64,000 bases of DNA from Alphaproteobacteria bacterium. Its GTDB lineage: Bacteria > Pseudomonadota > Alphaproteobacteria > Caulobacterales > Hyphomonadaceae. The position numbers and the translations under genes were made by a program. The stretch is from NCBI GenBank assembly GCA_018222605.1, contig JAAEZZ010000005.1:1-64000 (forward strand), given 5' to 3'. The notes beneath the pieces are model-generated. The model did not search any database. It worked only from the letters and a program-made list of their open reading frames with translations, and was not told the origin of the DNA. Below are positions 52,532-60,667 of the stretch, piece by piece. Each line of letters begins with the position of its first letter. The stretch's first letter is position 1.

Positions 52532-53692
52532 ATGGCTTTTGATGCCGAAATCCGCGCTGCGCTGATCGAACAGGTACGCCGGTTCGTGACCGAGAAATGT
52601 GTGCCCATCGAGGCCAAGGTCGGCGACGAAGATGAAGTGCCGCAGGATGTGGTCGATGAGATGAAAAATCTCGGCCTGTTCGGCATTGCCGTGCCGGAAG
52701 AATATGGCGGCCTGGCGCTGGATATGGAGACCGAGGCGCTGGTGGCGATGGAGCTGGGCCAGACCTCTCCGGCCTTCCGCAGCGTGGCGGGCACGAATAT
52801 CGGCATCGGCAGTCAGGCGCTGGTTCTGTTCGGTACGGATGCACAGAAAGAGAAATGGCTGCCCGGCATTGCCAGCGGCGACCTGATCGCCAGCTTCGCG
52901 CTGACCGAGCCGGAAGCAGGCTCCGATGCCGGCAGCCTGACCACGAAGGCCATCCGTGATGGCGACCATTATGTGCTGAATGGCACGAAGCGCTACATCA
53001 CCAATGCCAACAAGGCGGACCTGTTCACGGTGATGGCGCGGACCGATCCGGATACACCCGGCGCGAAAGGCGTCTCGGCCTTCGTGGTTGAACGCGATAC
53101 GCCCGGCGTGACGGTCGGTGTGCCGGAAAAGAAGATGGGCCAGCAGGGCGCGCACATTTGTGACGTGATCTTCGAGGATGCCCGCGTGCCCGCCGAGAAC
53201 ATGATCGGCAAGGAAGGCGAAGGCTTCAAGGTAGCGATGAGCGTGCTGGACAAGGGCCGCCTGCACATCTCTGCCGTGGCGACCGGCGTGTCCAAGCGCC
53301 TGATCCGCGAAATGGTAAATTATGCGCTGGAGCGCAAACAGTTCGGCACGGCGATCATGAACCACCAGATGATCCAGGCGATGATCGCCGACAGCCAGGC
53401 GGAAACCTATGCTGCCGAATGCATGATCCTGGATGCCGCGCGCCGCCGCGATGCGGGCGAGGACGTCACCATGCTCGCTTCATCCACGAAACTGTTCGCG
53501 ACAGAGGCGTGTGGCCGCGTGGCCGATCGCGCGGTGCAGGTATTCGGCGGGGCCGGCTATGTCTCCGACTATGGTATTGAGCGCTTCTACCGCGATGTAC
53601 GCATCTTCCGCCTGTATGAAGGCACCAGCCAGATTCAGCAGATCATCATTGCACGGGAACTGGCCCGGGCGGCGAAAGCCGGAAAGCTGTAA
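52532..53692 (+). CDS. Acyl-CoA dehydrogenase
   Basis: A 386-aa FAD enzyme of the acyl-CoA dehydrogenase family. ASFALTEPEAGSDAGSLTTKA is signature 1, YALERKQFGTAIMNHQMIQAMIAD the middle CoA region and QVFGGAGYVSDYGIERFYRDVRIFRLYEGTSQIQQIIIAREL signature 2 with the catalytic Glu of YEGTS. It introduces an alpha,beta double bond in acyl-CoA, passing electrons to ETF. Its stop overlaps the start of the next small gene (TAATG). Confidence 0.92.
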   Translation: MAFDAEIRAALIEQVRRFVTEKCVPIEAKVGDEDEVPQDVVDEMKNLGLFGIAVPEEYGGLALDMETEALVAMELGQTSPAFRSVAGTNIGIGSQALVLFGTDAQKEKWLPGIASGDLIASFALTEPEAGSDAGSLTTKAIRDGDHYVLNGTKRYITNANKADLFTVMARTDPDTPGAKGVSAFVVERDTPGVTVGVPEKKMGQQGAHICDVIFEDARVPAENMIGKEGEGFKVAMSVLDKGRLHISAVATGVSKRLIREMVNYALERKQFGTAIMNHQMIQAMIADSQAETYAAECMILDAARRRDAGEDVTMLASSTKLFATEACGRVADRAVQVFGGAGYVSDYGIERFYRDVRIFRLYEGTSQIQQIIIARELARAAKAGKL

Positions 53693-54129
53693 TGAAAGGA
53701 CTGTTTGGTCTTTTGTCTCCCAAGTCGCGACGACGTGGCGCGCCGCGCGTCCAGCTTGCGCCTGGACAGGTCTGGACGTTTCAGGATCAGCCTGTGCCGG
53801 AAGCGCGCCTTGTTATCGGAAAAGTCGAGACACCCTGGCCGGACAATCCGGACGTGGCGGTCAGCGTTTCCATTGTCGGCCTGCCCAAATGGTCGATGGA
53901 AAACGGCGAACTGGTTGGCGGTACGATCGGTCACCTTCCATTTGATGAGGCCACCCTGCTTGCATCGCTGGACCAGCAGATGGAAGAGCCAACACAGCTG
54001 GACGAGAGCTTTGAGGGGGGATACCAGACATGGCGAGATGCCCTGGACAAGGGCGAAGCTGGTGTCTTTACCATCCCTCCGAGTGAGGTGGTGAACATGA
54101 TTGCGGGCGTGGCCCAAGGAGACTCTTAA
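53692..54129 (+). CDS. Hypothetical protein coupled to acyl-CoA dehydrogenase
   Basis: A 145-aa soluble protein, not recognised. It has a basic start (MKGLFGLLSPKSRRRGAPR), then LAPGQVWTFQDQPVPEARLVIGKVETPWPDNPDVAVSVSIVGL, a beta-rich segment, and a C-terminal helical part (FDEATLLASLDQQMEEP, YQTWRDALDKGEAGVFTIPPSEVV). One-base overlaps with both neighbours (TAATG before, TAATG after) make it a true operon member. Role unknown; perhaps an accessory to the serine hydrolase that follows. Confidence 0.65.
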   Translation: MKGLFGLLSPKSRRRGAPRVQLAPGQVWTFQDQPVPEARLVIGKVETPWPDNPDVAVSVSIVGLPKWSMENGELVGGTIGHLPFDEATLLASLDQQMEEPTQLDESFEGGYQTWRDALDKGEAGVFTIPPSEVVNMIAGVAQGDS

Positions 54130-55364
54130 TGTTCGAACACGATTTGACGGACCCGCATGATGTCGGCCTGAATGCCGACCGTCTGGATGCCATTCCGGAA
54201 TATTTTCAGGAGCACTATCTGGATACCGGCAAGCTGCCCTGTGTGGCGACGCTGGTTTCCCGCGGCGGCGAAGTGGCGCTGGAGGATTATTCCGGCACGA
54301 CGGAACTGGGCGGTGGCAAGCCAATTGGTCCGGATACGATCTTCCGTATCTATTCCATGACCAAGCCGGTCACGTCTCTGGCGGCGATGATGCTGTTCGA
54401 GGAAGGCAAGCTGCGCCTGGATCATGAGGTGAGCCGCTACATTCCGGAGTTTGCTGACACGCAGGTGTTCGATAGTGGCAACCGGGAAGACTATACGACG
54501 CGCAAGCCGGACCGTGAGATAACCTTGCTGGATCTGTTCACGCACACATCCGGTATTCCCTATGGCTTCCTGATGCAGGACGAAACGGACGCGATTTACC
54601 GCAAGCACAAGATTTCCGAAACCAAGGAAACCCTGCTGGAGATGAGCAAGCGGATTGCCGGCCTGCCGCTGGCATTCTCTCCGGGGGAGCGCTGGTGCTA
54701 TGGCCATTCCATTGATGTGCTGGGCGCGGTTGTGGAGATTGTGTCGGGTCAGCCTCTGGATGAATTCTTCCGGGAACGTATCTTTTGCCCGCTGGGCATG
54801 GAAGATACTGGTTTCTGGGTACCTGAAGACAAGATCGACCGCCTGATGGCCTGCTATAGCAAGCATCCGATTACCGGAGAGGTAACCGAGTCTGACGGGG
54901 CAGGCGCTGCATCAAAACTGTTCAGCAAGCGGCCGACGCTGCTGAATGCCGGCGGCGGACTGGTTTCCACGGTGCGCGACTATCACCGTTTCTGCCTGAT
55001 GCTGATGCGCGGCGGCACGCTGGATGATGCCCGCATCATCAGCCCCAAGACATGGGAGTTCATGCGCCAGAACCATCTGCCGGATGGCAAGACGATCAAG
55101 GATATGGGTGACAAGACGTTCTCGGAAGCGCGGATGGAAGGCAATGGCTTCGGGCTTGGCGGCTCAGTTCTGGTGGACCCGGTGGCCTCCATGCAGCCTT
55201 CCAGCCAGGGCAATTTTAGCTGGGGCGGGCTCGCCTCCACCTTCTTCTGGATTGACCCGGTGGAAGAGATGATTGCCATTCAGGCGACGCAGATGATCCC
55301 GTCCGGCACCTATCCGATCCGGCCGCAATTGCAGCAACTGGTCTATGCGGCGGTGGACTGGTGA
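54129..55364 (+). CDS. Serine hydrolase, beta-lactamase/esterase family
   Basis: A 411-aa penicillin-binding-protein-like hydrolase (class C beta-lactamase or EstB esterase type). IYSMTKPVTSLAAMMLFEEGKLRLDHEVSRYIPEF carries the SxxK nucleophile (Ser-Met-Thr-Lys); WCYGHSIDVLGAVVEIVSGQPL carries the Tyr of the second motif (YGHS). No signal peptide, so it is cytosolic, which argues for an esterase (ester, lactone or transacylase activity) rather than a beta-lactamase. It lies between acyl-CoA dehydrogenase and small genes; GTG of the next gene overlaps its stop. Confidence 0.85.
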   Translation: MFEHDLTDPHDVGLNADRLDAIPEYFQEHYLDTGKLPCVATLVSRGGEVALEDYSGTTELGGGKPIGPDTIFRIYSMTKPVTSLAAMMLFEEGKLRLDHEVSRYIPEFADTQVFDSGNREDYTTRKPDREITLLDLFTHTSGIPYGFLMQDETDAIYRKHKISETKETLLEMSKRIAGLPLAFSPGERWCYGHSIDVLGAVVEIVSGQPLDEFFRERIFCPLGMEDTGFWVPEDKIDRLMACYSKHPITGEVTESDGAGAASKLFSKRPTLLNAGGGLVSTVRDYHRFCLMLMRGGTLDDARIISPKTWEFMRQNHLPDGKTIKDMGDKTFSEARMEGNGFGLGGSVLVDPVASMQPSSQGNFSWGGLASTFFWIDPVEEMIAIQATQMIPSGTYPIRPQLQQLVYAAVDW

Positions 55365-55621
55365 GCGAGGCACAGGCAAATCCTGTCCGTGAGGCGATCC
55401 TGGAACTGACCGAGGCGGCTGGTCCCGGCAAGTCGATCAGTGCGGAGCAGGCGGCGCGGGCCGTCAGTGAGAAGAACTTTCAGCGTGTGCTGAAAGATGT
55501 TCGCGCGGAGGCGATCCGCCTGCACAAGGCGGGTATCGTTTTGATCTATCGCAAAGGCAAGCCGGTGGAAGACCCCGATACGTTCAAGGGCGTCTACCGT
55601 CTCGGTCGGCCTGCCGTGTGA
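55361..55621 (+). CDS. DUF3253-like small protein
   Basis: An 86-aa protein starting with GTG that overlaps the hydrolase stop (GTGA). The sequence (ISAEQAARAVSEKNFQRVLKDVRAEAIRLHKAGIVLIYRKGKPVEDPDTFKGVYRLGRP) looks like the winged-helix-like DUF3253 family: a three-helix bundle and a beta hairpin. That fold hints at nucleic acid or protein binding, but function is unknown. Confidence 0.7.
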   Translation: MSEAQANPVREAILELTEAAGPGKSISAEQAARAVSEKNFQRVLKDVRAEAIRLHKAGIVLIYRKGKPVEDPDTFKGVYRLGRPAV

Positions 55622-55624
55622 TCC

Positions 55625-55969
55625 ATGCCCAAGCCGCCCGATCCCTTTCATGAGTTTGTCGCGGAAGTGTTCGGGCCAATGGGCGCTGTGCGGGTGCGAC
55701 GCATGTTTGGCGGGGCAGGCGTTTTCCTCGAAGGCGTCATGTTCGCCCTGTTGGACGATGAGACGATCTATCTGAAAACTGACCCTGATTTGCGCGCTGC
55801 CCTTGAAGACGAGGGCGGCGTGCCTTTCATCTGGACCCGGCCGGGCGATGGCAAGCAGATCGACATGGGCTATGTCCGCATACCGGATGCGGCCCTGGAC
55901 GATCCCGATTTGGCGAGTGACTGGGGCAGGCGGGCCCTAGCGGTCGCGCTGGCGGCCAAGAAGAATTAG
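55625..55969 (+). CDS. TfoX N-terminal domain protein
   Basis: A 114-aa protein matching the TfoX/Sxy N-terminal domain: FVAEVFGPMGAVRVRRMFGGAGVFLEGVMFALLDDETIYLKTDPDLRAALEDEGGVPFIW. The RRMFGG signature and YLK.D are clear. In gammaproteobacteria Sxy/TfoX turns on competence genes with CRP. Stand-alone N-domains like this are widespread in alphaproteobacteria, where their role is unclear. Three bases after the DUF3253-like gene. Confidence 0.85.
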   Translation: MPKPPDPFHEFVAEVFGPMGAVRVRRMFGGAGVFLEGVMFALLDDETIYLKTDPDLRAALEDEGGVPFIWTRPGDGKQIDMGYVRIPDAALDDPDLASDWGRRALAVALAAKKN

Positions 55970-55972
55970 GGC

Positions 55973-56476
55973 TTAGTTCCCGTAGCGGCGCAGCTCAGTG
56001 CGGAACTTCCGGCCGTCCGCCGTCAGAACATATAGCCGGTCATATTCTCTGGCCTCATTAATGGGTGCGCCGGGCTTGCCGCCCAGCAGCTTGACCAGTT
56101 CCGGCGTCGTATTGGAGTGGCCGACAACGAGAATACTGCCCGGCGTGGCGCGCAGCTGGGCCGCAAAGCTTTCCAGATTGCGCGGATCATATTCGAACAC
56201 ATCCAGGTTTTGCGCGCGCGCCGTAGGGGCTGCGGTCTGACGGGTGCGCTTGTAAGCTGTGGAATAGATCGCGGTGAGGTGCGCGTCTGACAATTCCTGC
56301 GCCAGGATGTCTGCGCGCGTACGGCCGATCAGGGTGAGAGACGGATCATCCCCCGATTGCTTCTCGGCATGACGCACCAGATAGATCGTATTGGCGGCAG
56401 GCGGCGGGGTGGACGCGCATGCGGCAAGCATCAGGCTGGCGGCGATGGCGGCAAGTGTATGGCGGCGGGTGAGCAT
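55973..56476 (-). CDS. Histidine-phosphatase (SixA/PGM-like) lipoprotein
   Basis: A 167-aa protein. The signal MLTRRHTLAAIAASLMLAAC has a lipobox (LAAC) and a double Arg that could also serve Tat. TIYLVRHAEKQ contains the phospho-accepting His (RHAEK), and VVGHSNTTPELVKLL the second catalytic His. This is the small SixA-like branch of the phosphoglycerate mutase superfamily; substrate unknown, presumably in the periplasm. Start chosen at the signal peptide. It overlaps the preceding gene by one base. Confidence 0.82.
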   Translation of the reverse strand: MLTRRHTLAAIAASLMLAACASTPPPAANTIYLVRHAEKQSGDDPSLTLIGRTRADILAQELSDAHLTAIYSTAYKRTRQTAAPTARAQNLDVFEYDPRNLESFAAQLRATPGSILVVGHSNTTPELVKLLGGKPGAPINEAREYDRLYVLTADGRKFRTELRRYGN

Positions 56477-56970
56477 CAGGCCGCTGCCGGGTGGGACTTC
56501 AGATGGTCCAGCGTGAAGGCCTGATCGGTCGGGCCGTGCTCGCGCAGATGCATCAGCTTGTTCCATCCATCCTCAAGGGTGAGGGACTGGCTGCGTGGGG
56601 CCCACCACAGGACAAAGCTTGCGCCCTGGCTGCGGTCCAGTTGCGTGGCGAGCCGGCGCATGCCTGGCGGGTGGGTACGGCCGCTATAGGTGAATTCCTT
56701 CAGCGCTTCTATGCCGGTCCAGACCGCCATGGTGCAGATATCCGGCATACCCATGCCTTCGGGATGGGGCAGCGCGTCATTCATGCCGCGCCATTCTGCA
56801 TCCGGGCGTCGCACGCCATGTGAGTGCCAGCGCAGACCTTCGAACTGATCGGCATCCGTGAAAATGCGCGGCAGAATCGCCATGAATACGCGCACGAATT
56901 CATTGTCAAAATTGAACTCGCCGAATGGGCGGGCGCAATTGAAATGAATCAATCGGTATTCTTTGTTCAT
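56476..56970 (-). CDS. DUF3291-like protein
   Basis: A 164-aa soluble protein that resembles DUF3291: YRLIHFNCARPFGEFNFDNEFVRVFMAILPRIF at the start, MPDICTMAVWTGIEALKEFTYSGRTH in the middle and FVLWWAPRSQSLTLEDGWNKLMHLREHGPTDQAFTL at the end. The pattern suggests a dimeric alpha-beta barrel related to antibiotic-biosynthesis monooxygenases. Function unknown. Coupled (TGATG) to the histidine-phosphatase gene. Confidence 0.7.
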   Translation of the reverse strand: MNKEYRLIHFNCARPFGEFNFDNEFVRVFMAILPRIFTDADQFEGLRWHSHGVRRPDAEWRGMNDALPHPEGMGMPDICTMAVWTGIEALKEFTYSGRTHPPGMRRLATQLDRSQGASFVLWWAPRSQSLTLEDGWNKLMHLREHGPTDQAFTLDHLKSHPAAA

Positions 56971-57064
56971 TATGAGCTATCCCCACTCCAGTTCCGGAGG
57001 GGATAAATCAAAGGAATTACTCAATTCTTAAGGGAAACAAAGTGATGGAAAGTATACTTAAGGT

Positions 57065-57862
57065 TTACTTTCCCTTAAACTCGGCAGGTCGCTTCTCAAG
57101 GAATGCTGAGACACCTTCCTTGAAGTCTTCCGTGCGGCCTGCCGTACGCTGAGCAAGACGTTCGTCATATATCGCTTCATCGAAATCATTCTCGCAGGCA
57201 CTCCAGATCAGACGGCGCGCCATGGAGAGGGCGACCGTCGGGCCTTTCGCAAGCTTGTCCGCCATTTCCATGGCCGTTGCCATCAACTGGTCGTCTTTCA
57301 CAATGCGGTTGACCATGCCCCATTCCAGGGCGGTTTCGGCGGGCACTTTATCTCCGAACAGGGCCATTTCCATTGCGCGTACACGGCCAATCGTGCGGGC
57401 CAGCAGCCAGGTGGAGCCACCATCGGGCACCAGGCCGATACGGCGGAAGGCCTGAAGGAAATAGGCACTTTTCGCGCACAGAACGATATCCCCGATCAGG
57501 GCGAGGGAGCAGCCGACACCGGCTGCGGCTCCGTTCACGGCCGTGATCACAGGGTGCGGGTGCTCACGAATGGCCTGAACCAGCGGGTTGTAATGTGTGG
57601 TCAGCGCGCGGCCGGCATCAGGCTTGGAGCCGTCATGGCTCAGCTTGGGCACGGAGCCGCCGGGGCCGAGATTGGCGCCGGAGCAGAAGCCGCGGCCTTC
57701 GCCAGTCAGGATGGTGCAGCGCGCTTCATCAGCAGCGACTTCGAAGGCATGCAGCATTTCCTGGGCCGTATCCACGCCGCAGGCATTCAGCGTTTTCGGA
57801 TCATTGAACTTGATGATGGCGACATCGCCCTTCAGTTCATAGGAAATCTTCTCATAGGCCAT
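57065..57862 (-). CDS. Enoyl-CoA hydratase/isomerase (PaaG-like)
   Basis: A 265-aa crotonase-fold enzyme. ILTGEGRGFCSGANLGPGG is the first oxyanion segment and ITAVNGAAAGVGCSLALIGDIVLCAKSAYF the second. RIGLVPDGGSTWLLARTIG has an Asp where classical hydratases have the catalytic Glu (the PaaG-type arrangement), so an isomerase activity is as likely as hydration. It acts on enoyl-CoA in the cytosol. Divergent from the aldehyde dehydrogenase, with a 150-bp gap that holds an imperfect dyad (GTGAAC/GTTCAC, 57918 and 57954). Confidence 0.9.
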   Translation of the reverse strand: MAYEKISYELKGDVAIIKFNDPKTLNACGVDTAQEMLHAFEVAADEARCTILTGEGRGFCSGANLGPGGSVPKLSHDGSKPDAGRALTTHYNPLVQAIREHPHPVITAVNGAAAGVGCSLALIGDIVLCAKSAYFLQAFRRIGLVPDGGSTWLLARTIGRVRAMEMALFGDKVPAETALEWGMVNRIVKDDQLMATAMEMADKLAKGPTVALSMARRLIWSACENDFDEAIYDERLAQRTAGRTEDFKEGVSAFLEKRPAEFKGK

Positions 57863-58012
57863 GCGCTGCCGCTCCCTTTTGTGTTTATGCGGCCACTTTA
57901 TTCACTTGTGCGGCCTTGTGAACGCCTGACCCAGCGGAAATGTTTTTTATTTTGTTCACCGCTCATTCCGCGTTACTCTTATCCTTGAGGAACATCACAA
58001 GGGAGAGAGACA

Positions 58013-59449
58013 ATGGCTCTAGACAGTGCGTCTGGCCCGGGAATGAGCGCAATACTTGCAAAGCAAAAGGCAGCCCATATTCGGGATGGGATACCCTCTG
58101 CAGCTAAGCGGATCGAGTGGCTGGACCGGTCCATCGATCTTTTGGTGACACATGGCGACGCCCTGAGCGAGGCGATGTGCGAGGATTTCGGTCACCGCTC
58201 CATGGACCAGTCTGCCTTTACGGATATCGCCGGATCAATTGGTGCACTGAAGTTTGCCAAGAAGAATGTGGCCAGATGGATGCGTCCTGAAAAACGCAAG
58301 GCGGAGTTTCCGCTTGGCCTTCTGGGCTCCAAATCGGAAATCCGGTACCAGCCCAAAGGCGTGATCGGCGTGATCAGCCCATGGAACTTCCCAGTCAATC
58401 TAACCTTCGCGCCGCTGGCGGGCGTCTTCGCGGCGGGCAACCGCACCATGATCAAGCCATCGGAGTTTACCGAGGCGACGTCGGAACTTATGAAGAAGCT
58501 GCTGGCGCAGTATTATGATGAAGAGGAAGTGGCCGTCATTACCGGCGGGCCCGAAGTGGGCGCCGAATTTACGAAACTGGCCTTCGATCACATCATCTTC
58601 ACGGGCGCGACCTCCATCGCGCACCACGTGATGCGAGCAGCAGCCGATAATCTAGTGCCACTGACGCTGGAACTGGGCGGCAAGAGCCCTGTCGTGTTGG
58701 GCCGGTCTGCAGACATGCAGAAAGCCGCCAACCGTATAATGGCGGGCAAGACGCTGAATGCGGGTCAGATCTGTCTGGCCCCGGACTATGCTTTCGTCCC
58801 GCAGGAAAAGAAGGCGGAGTTTGTCGGCGCGGCCACCAAGGCCGTGGAGGCGATGTTCCCGACCGGCCTGAAAGACAATGTCGATTACACCTCGGTCGTG
58901 AACCAGCGCCACTATGACCGGATCATGAGCTATATTGAGGAAGCGCGCGATAAGGGCGCCGAGGTGATCGAACTGAACCCGACGGGCGAGAATTTCTCCC
59001 AACAGCCGCATCACAAGATCCCGCCACACATCATTGTGGACCCGAGTGAGGACCTGAAAGTGATGCAGGATGAAATCTTCGGCCCGATCCTGCCGATCAA
59101 ATCCTATGGGGAAACAAAGGATGCGGTAGCATATATCAACGGCCATCCACGTCCACTGGGCTTATACTATTTTGGGGAGGATGCGGCCGAGAAAGACTTC
59201 GTCCTGAACAATACGACGTCAGGTGGCGTCACAGTGAATGACGTGATCTTCCATGTCGCGCAGGAAGACTTGCCCTTTGGCGGGGTGGGCCCCTCCGGCA
59301 TGGGCAGTTATCATGGCCGCGAAGGCTTCTATGAGTTCAGCCACAAGAAATCCGTCTATACGCAGACGGGCAGTGAAATGCTGGCCATGATGCGTCCACC
59401 CTATACGGATAAGTTCCGCAAGCAGGTTCAAGGGCGCGTCAAGCGCTAG
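58013..59449 (+). CDS. Aldehyde dehydrogenase (coniferyl-aldehyde-type)
   Basis: A 478-aa NAD(P) aldehyde dehydrogenase. GVIGVISPWNFPVNLTFAPLAGVFAAGN is the cofactor entry region, LTLELGGKSPVVLG holds the catalytic Glu and AGKTLNAGQICLAPDYAFV the nucleophilic Cys. The phrase QICLAPDY and C-terminal YHGREGFYEFSHKKSVY place it with the coniferyl/hexadecenal aldehyde dehydrogenases (CalB-like). It turns aromatic or long-chain aldehydes into acids. GGGAGAGA precedes the start; a terminator follows. Confidence 0.92.
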   Translation: MALDSASGPGMSAILAKQKAAHIRDGIPSAAKRIEWLDRSIDLLVTHGDALSEAMCEDFGHRSMDQSAFTDIAGSIGALKFAKKNVARWMRPEKRKAEFPLGLLGSKSEIRYQPKGVIGVISPWNFPVNLTFAPLAGVFAAGNRTMIKPSEFTEATSELMKKLLAQYYDEEEVAVITGGPEVGAEFTKLAFDHIIFTGATSIAHHVMRAAADNLVPLTLELGGKSPVVLGRSADMQKAANRIMAGKTLNAGQICLAPDYAFVPQEKKAEFVGAATKAVEAMFPTGLKDNVDYTSVVNQRHYDRIMSYIEEARDKGAEVIELNPTGENFSQQPHHKIPPHIIVDPSEDLKVMQDEIFGPILPIKSYGETKDAVAYINGHPRPLGLYYFGEDAAEKDFVLNNTTSGGVTVNDVIFHVAQEDLPFGGVGPSGMGSYHGREGFYEFSHKKSVYTQTGSEMLAMMRPPYTDKFRKQVQGRVKR

Positions 59450-59470
59450 GCGCAATCGGCTGAGACTGCA

Positions 59471-59502
59471 AAGACCCGTCAGCATGTCTGGCGGGTCTTT
59501 TC
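59471..59502 (+). terminator. Terminator after the aldehyde dehydrogenase gene
   Basis: GACCCG-T-CAG, CATGT loop, CTG-G-CGGGTC, then TTTT. Confidence 0.8.
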
Positions 59503-59583
59503 GCGTGCGGAACCGAAACATTGTGATTTCGTATAGTTCCGGTCAGATCCCTCCAAGGTGACGGAGTGTATTCCTATATCCAT

Positions 59584-59599
59584 GCCACGCAGACGTGGC
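59584..59599 (+). other. Small hairpin before the PepSY gene
   Basis: GCCACG, CAGA loop, CGTGGC, ten bases before the AAGGAG ribosome site. It may influence translation; otherwise chance. Confidence 0.35.
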
Positions 59600-59621
59600 T
59601 TGCAAAGAAGGAGATACAGGT

Positions 59622-59921
59622 ATGAAACATATGAACAAAACGCTCGCTGCCGCTGTTGTTCTGGGCGGAGCCGCTACCGGATTAGCCTATGCTGACCGCG
59701 ACGATGCCCGCGCCATGGAAGCGGCCAAGATCACGCTGATCGAGGCGATTCAGGCAGCTGAAAGCCACCAAGGCGGCAAGGCGTTCGAAGCCCAGATCGA
59801 GGATGACAGCTTTACCCCGGAATATGAAGTGAACATTCTGGCAGATGGCAAAGTCTATGATGTGCGGGTAAATGCCGAGACAGGAGACATCATCGGGTCT
59901 CGCGAAGATCTGGATGACTGA
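59622..59921 (+). CDS. Secreted PepSY-domain protein
   Basis: A 99-aa protein with signal peptide (MKHMNKTLAAAVVLGGAATGLAYA-DRD). The mature part is a single PepSY domain: DARAMEAAKITLIEAIQAAESHQGGKAFEAQIEDDSFTPEYEVNILADGKVYDVRVNAETGDII. PepSY domains regulate or bind peptidases and are often encoded beside OmpR-type two-component pairs, as here, with 59 bp in between. It may be a periplasmic input or output of that system. AAGGAG precedes the ATG; nine upstream in-frame codons are not included. Confidence 0.85.
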   Translation: MKHMNKTLAAAVVLGGAATGLAYADRDDARAMEAAKITLIEAIQAAESHQGGKAFEAQIEDDSFTPEYEVNILADGKVYDVRVNAETGDIIGSREDLDD

Positions 59922-59980
59922 TAATATTTTGGTCCCTGCTGGCCTTGTGCTAGCGGGGGCTGCCTCTTGAGGGCTGGACT

Positions 59981-60667
59981 GTGCGTATCTTGCTGATCGA
60001 AGATGATGCCGAAACGGCAGACTATGTTCTGCGAGGCCTGAAAGAGAGCGGCTGGATGGCAGACCATGCCGCAACCGGGCAGGACGGTCTGATGATGGCG
60101 ACGGATGCCGGCTATGACATCCTAATTGTTGACCGTATGCTGCCTGGCCTGGATGGCTATAAATTACTGACCATGCTGCGGGCGGGTGGCGACGCAACGC
60201 CAGCCATCTTTCTGACGGCCGTGTCCAGCATTGAGAGCCGCGTGGAAGGCCTTGAGATTGCTGATGACTATTTAGTGAAGCCGTTTGCCTTCTCCGAATT
60301 GAAAGCGCGCATTGGCGCCGTCGCTCGGCGGCCAGCACGGGAGGTGCAGGAGACCGTGCTGAAGGTGGGCGATCTTGAAATGGATCTGCTGAAGCGCCGC
60401 GTGAAGCGTGCCGCAACAGAGATCAACCTGCAACCGACCGAGTTCCGCCTGCTGGAATATCTGCTGCGCTCCAAGGGGCAGGTCGTGACACGTACGATGC
60501 TGCTGGAAAATGTGTGGGATTTTCACTTCGACCCGAAGACCAATATCGTCGAGACACATATCAGTCGGCTACGGAGCAAAGTGGACAAGCCCTTTAAGGG
60601 AGAATTAATCCAGACCATACGCGGCGCAGGATACATGATTTCAGATGCAGATGCCCCGGCTTCTTAG
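59981..60667 (+). CDS. OmpR-family response regulator
   Basis: A 228-aa regulator. Receiver domain: IEDD near the N-terminus, phospho-acceptor D51 in ILIVDRMLPGLDGY, Thr79 in FLTA and K100 in YLVKPF. The loop before the Lys reads GLEIADDY where GLxxGADDY is usual, one residue short. Winged-helix output domain: NLQPTEFRLLEYLLRSKGQVVTRTMLLENVWDF...VETHISRLRSKVD. The start is GTG, with GAGGG upstream. The gene overlaps the kinase gene by 23 bases. Confidence 0.93.
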   Translation: MRILLIEDDAETADYVLRGLKESGWMADHAATGQDGLMMATDAGYDILIVDRMLPGLDGYKLLTMLRAGGDATPAIFLTAVSSIESRVEGLEIADDYLVKPFAFSELKARIGAVARRPAREVQETVLKVGDLEMDLLKRRVKRAATEINLQPTEFRLLEYLLRSKGQVVTRTMLLENVWDFHFDPKTNIVETHISRLRSKVDKPFKGELIQTIRGAGYMISDADAPAS

